NCBI GenBank assembly: GCA_003586115.2
Contig: QVOM02000021.1
Location: forward strand, 10,306,248 to 10,370,247
Length of the DNA: 64,000 bases
From: Salvator merianae
Lineage: Eukaryota; Chordata; Lepidosauria; Squamata; Teiidae
Reading direction: 5' to 3'
The translations under genes and the position numbers were made by a program. Numbering within the stretch: position 1 is the stretch's first letter; every line of letters begins with the position of its first letter. The notes beneath the pieces are model-generated. The model did not search any database. It worked only from the letters and a program-made list of their open reading frames with translations, and was not told where the DNA came from. Below, piece after piece: positions 60,168-64,000 of the stretch.

Positions 60168-61061
60168 CTGATCAAATTTGCAGACGACACAAAGCTAGGA
60201 GGGGTTGCTAACACTAGGGAGGAGAAGGAGAGGATTCAAAAGGATTTGGACAAGCTTGAACAGTGGGCTGAAACTAACAGAATGACATTTAACAGGGAGA
60301 AATGCAAAGTTTTACATCTGGGTAAGAAAAATGACAATATCCAATACAGAATGGGGGGAATCTCGCTGAGCAGCGGCACATGTGAAAAGGATCTGGGTGT
60401 ACTAGTAGACCATAGATTAAACATGAGTCAACAGTGTGATGCAGCTGCAAAAAAGGCAAATACCATCCTGGGCTGTATCAAGAAGAGTATAGAGTCTAGA
60501 TCACGGGAAGTAATTGTCCCACTTTACTCTTCCTTGGTCAGACCTCATCTGGAGTATTGTGTCCAGTTCTGGGCACCCCAGTTTAAAAAAGACATTGACA
60601 AACTGGAACAAGTTCAGAGAAGGGCGACCAAAATGGTGAGTGGTCTGCAAACCATGTCCTACGAGGAACGGTTAAAAGACCTAGGAATGTTTAGCCTGCA
60701 GAAGAGAAGACTGAGAGGAGACATGATAGCTGTTTTCAAGTATCTGAAGGGCTGTCACAGTGCAGAAGGATTGGCCCTATTCTCAGTTGCGCAAGAAGGA
60801 AGGACTAGAAACAATGGGATGAAACTTCAAGGGAGTAGATACAGGCTAGATATTAGGAAAAACTTCCTGACCGTAAGGGCAATCAGTCACTGGAACAGGT
60901 TGCCACAGGAGGTGGTGGGCTCTCCTTCGCTGGAGGTCTTCAAGGAGAGGCTGGACAGTTATCTGTCTGGGATGCTTTAGTGAATCCTGCATTGAGCAGG
61001 GGGTTGGACTCGATGACCCTAGAGGTCCCTTCCAACTCTATGATTCTATGATTCTATGATT
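60168..61061 (+). mobile_element. CR1 LINE 3' part with intact reverse-transcriptase C-terminal frame
   Basis: An uninterrupted frame of 270 codons runs from 60168 to the stop at 60978-60980. It begins LIKFADDTKLGG, which includes the FADD form of the reverse-transcriptase active-site motif (60177-60188), so this is the C-terminal half of the polymerase and the thumb/tail region (EKCKVLHLGKKN, EKDLGVLVDHRLNMSQQCD, LVRPHLEYCVQFWAP, LEQVQRRATKM, FNLR-like end HWNRLPQEVV). The 3' UTR ends in GATTCTATGATTCTATGATTCTATGATT, the CR1 terminal octamer array. It is 5'-truncated, as usual for CR1. The clean frame suggests a young insertion. The endonuclease and the front of the polymerase are absent, so it is not autonomous. 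Confidence 0.95.
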
Positions 61062-62898
61062 AATTTTTTCTTTAGAAAATGAATTTAAGCTCTACACTGC
61101 TGGACATAAATTTCATTCTAACTGTAAGAGATGAAGAAGACTACACTTACCTATGGCAAAAGCACTTTGTACATACTTCAAGACATTCTTTAATCTATAT
61201 TTCCTTAAGAACACTATGTCATGGATCCAACAATTGATCATCAGCTCACTTGCTGTACCTTCACCTTAATATACAACCCATACTCCATTTATACTGCTTG
61301 CTTTAATACCGTAGAAACATCTGCTTTCATGAGCTTCTCTCTCAAGTTGTGGTGCATTTGAATCTGCATTTTACATAGGATCAGCACAATTTCTAACATA
61401 TGTTCTTCTTGTAAGTTATGGAAGTTATTACATGTCATTATTTAAGTAATATATTCAACGTAAATTGTTACCAAAACTCAAGGCCACAGTACAGTAGTAG
61501 ATATGTGCAGTGGCTTGGTTCAGCCCCAAACCACTGCAATTTTTTGTTCTTGGGTTACCAAAGCATGGATCATCATGGCCAAGTCGTCCCTATTTAGGAA
61601 AGGCCAATGGAGTTAATATACCATTCATCCCACTGCCCAACAGCTTCCTTGTTTGAGCTAGTGGAGGTCATTTCAAATGTGGTGTTGAGATAGCTTCATG
61701 GTTGTTCTGGAAGCCATGAAGTCCTTAACTAACCTGTTACAGTCACCTTCAGTATGGAGACTGAAGCCTCCTATCACCATCATACAAGGAGTTTCCAACC
61801 ACTTCTGAAATCACCAGGCAAGTTCCCAAACAAGAGTTTAATCTAAACTTTGGTTACCAACATTGCTTCTTACACAGGCTAATGGCCCAACACAGGTGGA
61901 AAGGTATCAGCCTCATAATCCTGATCCCTCTCCATACCTTATCCTTTGTGACTCAGTGCTGGAAGAGAACAGAGCCAACCACAGGGAATGTAAGAGATCT
62001 CCAGGTGGTAATCTCTGCTAAAAATGTAAATGATACAGTCCCCCACCTCCCACAACAGACTCCAAACTATTCCCGAACAGGCCCCTAAGACACAATTCCC
62101 TTCAGCTGCTGCCCATGGCAACTGCCTTGTCTCTCTGCTGCCTGCTCTCAACTCAACAGTTCAGATGCTGCAACTTGAAGCCTAGCTGCAGCTCTAGCCC
62201 CATTCTACAGGAATGGTTGGGTCTTAGCAGCCCCAAAACACCTAAGGTGGTTCACAACAAAATATGGATGGAATCTGTCTGAATAAGAGCTCCTACTCTA
62301 TCTACATAAGTTCTCTGTAAATTATCATTTTTCTCTTTCCTATCTGTAGCTTGTTGCTACATCTGAACTAGTCAAATCACTAATCTTAAGTGAGTTTGCA
62401 TATTATGATTTACAGAAATAATTAACTTCAAACTACAGTTTGCCCAATTGGAAATTTTGGCAATATCCTGGTAGAAGGGATTAAGAAGAAGAAATGAGAA
62501 AGAAAAATCAACAGTACATTTCCAGTCCTCCAAACAATAGTTTGGAAAATTATCTTAATTCTGACATTTCTTCTAAATGAAATAGTCAAGGAGTTCACCA
62601 AGGCTTCAATAAATACTTCAAGTTTTACACTTCTCAACTCATTTACATTTGTGTACAACCACTCAAAGAAACTGAGCCCAAGGCTATTGCTTTACGTTGC
62701 AGAACTAATTTATTACTTTCAAAAACAGGCAGCATTCTTTTAGCTCACCCTGGTTCTCAAACCGACAGCTTTATTTTACATGCTTCTCCAGTTTATCTGC
62801 CTGCTAACAGCCCAATTATACTTGACAGATTATTACATAACCAATTTAAGTTTTAAAATGATCTTACACTTTATGCAACAGCAGTTGCTTCTAGAAAG

Positions 62899-62982
62899 CC
62901 AAAATACTGATCAGACTCCAGGATCCTCAAAGTAGACATGCTTTCTGGCATAACAACTTTTGGTGTCTGATCAGTATTTTGG
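62899..62982. repeat. Perfect 18-bp inverted repeat with 48-bp loop
   Basis: CCAAAATACTGATCAGAC at 62899-62916 is the exact inverse of GTCTGATCAGTATTTTGG at 62965-62982. The loop contains a further short inverted pair, AGCATG-type. No target duplication recognised; could be a MITE remnant or a stem-loop locus. Confidence 0.7.
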
Positions 62983-62987
62983 TCTGA

Positions 62988-63090
62988 TTTATTTATTTAT
63001 TTGTTTGTTTGTTTGTATTTCTATCCCACCCTATACCAAAGGTCTCAGGGCAGGTCACAATAAAATCACGATAAAAGCAGATAAAATAGA
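62988..63090. repeat. (TTTA)n(TTTG)n followed by a SINE/LINE-type tail
   Basis: TTTATTTATTTATTTG...TTTGTATTTCTATCCCACCCTATACCAAAGGTCTCAGGGCAGGTCACAATAAAATCAC is the pattern shared by many reptile SINE/LINE 3' regions. Similar tails are at 13175-13262, 15773-15850, 22385-22445 and 39225-39290. Confidence 0.55.
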
Positions 63091-64000
63091 TCGGCTAAAT
63101 CAGTGACAATGCCTATAGCAGGAACTGCTCTTGCATAAAATGCAAGATCCTTTATGGAGCCAATTACTGTCACTGTTTTAAACCTGCTCCCACGCTTGCT
63201 GCCGTATCAACTATATTCCAAGCTCAATTATTTTTAATATGCATACTTCCCAAATCTGCACAAGTTATTTTCTTCTATTTTCTTACATTGTTTTCATTAG
63301 TCCATTTGTTTTCCAAATGTGATTATACTTTATTGTTTTTTTGTTAAAGTACACCAGACTCACTGCAGCCTATCCCCACTGCAGGAATCATACTATACAA
63401 AGCAGTGTTTTTTCTCTCTCTGTACAATCAGTTCATGGATAAAGGGCCATCATGCACAACTGATGAGTAGAAGGATAATGTGCATACCAGGGACTGCATG
63501 AGTAAGTGTGCAGTGTGAGGCACTCACACACTTGATTACAAACCCAATCAGAATTTATTCTGGGCAAATGGTTATCACTGACTTGAAGTACTAAAAAAAT
63601 TAACCCTCCTCCTGTTTGGAATTTCTAACACTCTTAGCCAATGATCTGAGCTTTTCACATGTGACCATAGCTCTTCCTCCTCTCTCCCCTGAAGAAATTG
63701 GTAAAGTAGCCATTTTGTTTTAAGCTTTTGGTGGCAACAGCTGGTGATATATCCTCTCAAGATAAAATCCCTTTAAAGAAAAAGCATGACTGGCTTAGCT
63801 CCTTTTTTTCCTTTCTATTTCGTTTTTGATGGTGACCGTTTCATGTTTTTCTTGGGGCACTTGGGCTCATCTGGATTCTGCCCATGGCATGTGAAGCAGG
63901 CAGTGGCAGCCACTCAGGAAAGTGGGGCATAAAGGTGCTCACAGAACCACCGCTGCCATCAGCAGCGCACCTCGGCTTTTATCCATGATCATGGCTGTAG

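Larger units (their letters stand above)
46343..64000 (-). other. ERBIN intron 1 (first 17.7 kb, continues beyond window)
   Basis: No exon, CpG island or promoter is visible to the window edge. The intron contains CR1 fragments, two hAT-like elements, a palindromic MITE, a 1.4-kb mariner-like element, a perfect 18-bp inverted repeat and SINE/LINE tails, each listed separately. Stretches without named content include 46343-47889, 52000-53700, 57000-57900, 58260-59000, 61070-62890 and 63100-64000. Confidence 0.75.

Noticed and set aside
1..64000. CRISPR arrays, operons, rRNA genes, or a second host gene
   Set aside because: The window is vertebrate intron/exon DNA. I saw no regularly spaced repeats with unique spacers, no rRNA-like sequence and no non-ERBIN host exon.

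Overview
The window is vertebrate nuclear DNA, most likely from a squamate reptile (lizard or gecko type). One split gene of the sauropsid/tetrapod ERBIN type (Erbb2-interacting LAP protein, also called LAP2) fills it on the minus strand. The dispersed repeats fit a non-avian reptile: CR1 LINEs with the ATTCTATG-type 3' terminus, L1-like LINE tails, tRNA-derived SINEs, and many short non-autonomous DNA transposons of Tc1/mariner (Tigger-like), hAT-like and Harbinger-like type. The species is inference; only the gene and the repeat classes are read from the sequence.

Gene layout, in transcript order from high to low coordinates. Intron 1 runs from beyond position 64000 to 46343, and no first exon, promoter or CpG island is visible. 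Twenty coding exons follow. Exon c1 (46145-46342) carries the start codon. Exons c2-c12 (43729 down to 21170) complete the leucine-rich repeat domain. Exons c13-c18 (20205 to 12715) are acidic linker. Exon c19 (8599-10129) is a large 1531-nt exon encoding the long disordered middle region. Exon c20 (448-591) matches a cassette exon I recall from longer mammalian ERBIN isoforms. Exon lengths, phases and GT/AG borders join into one open frame of 1252 codons. The PDZ-encoding 3' exons must lie beyond position 1. I found no second host gene.

The other ~94% is intron. It holds CR1 fragments (25548-25765, 47890-48125, 51215-51440, 56703-56860, and a well-preserved one at 60168-61061), L1-like ORF2 tails (11960-12440 plus; 40190-41600 minus), tRNA-SINE pieces, microsatellites and at least nine structured MITE-like elements. 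Several elements can be bounded exactly from terminal inverted repeats and target-site duplications: 7888-8331 (TTA), 10796-11356 and 28252-28558 (TA), 14720-15011 (TA), 48832-49412 (AATCACAC), 54501-55914 (TA) and 59114-59311 (TATAAAAG).

The most unusual observation concerns a Tigger-like element (10796-11356) and a hAT-like element (48832-49412). Their ends and target-site duplications place them in different superfamilies, yet they carry the same roughly 330-bp palindrome-rich, CpG-rich core. A second Tigger-like copy (28252-28558) has the same ends but different internal cargo. This suggests exchange or capture of a hairpin cassette between unrelated transposon families.
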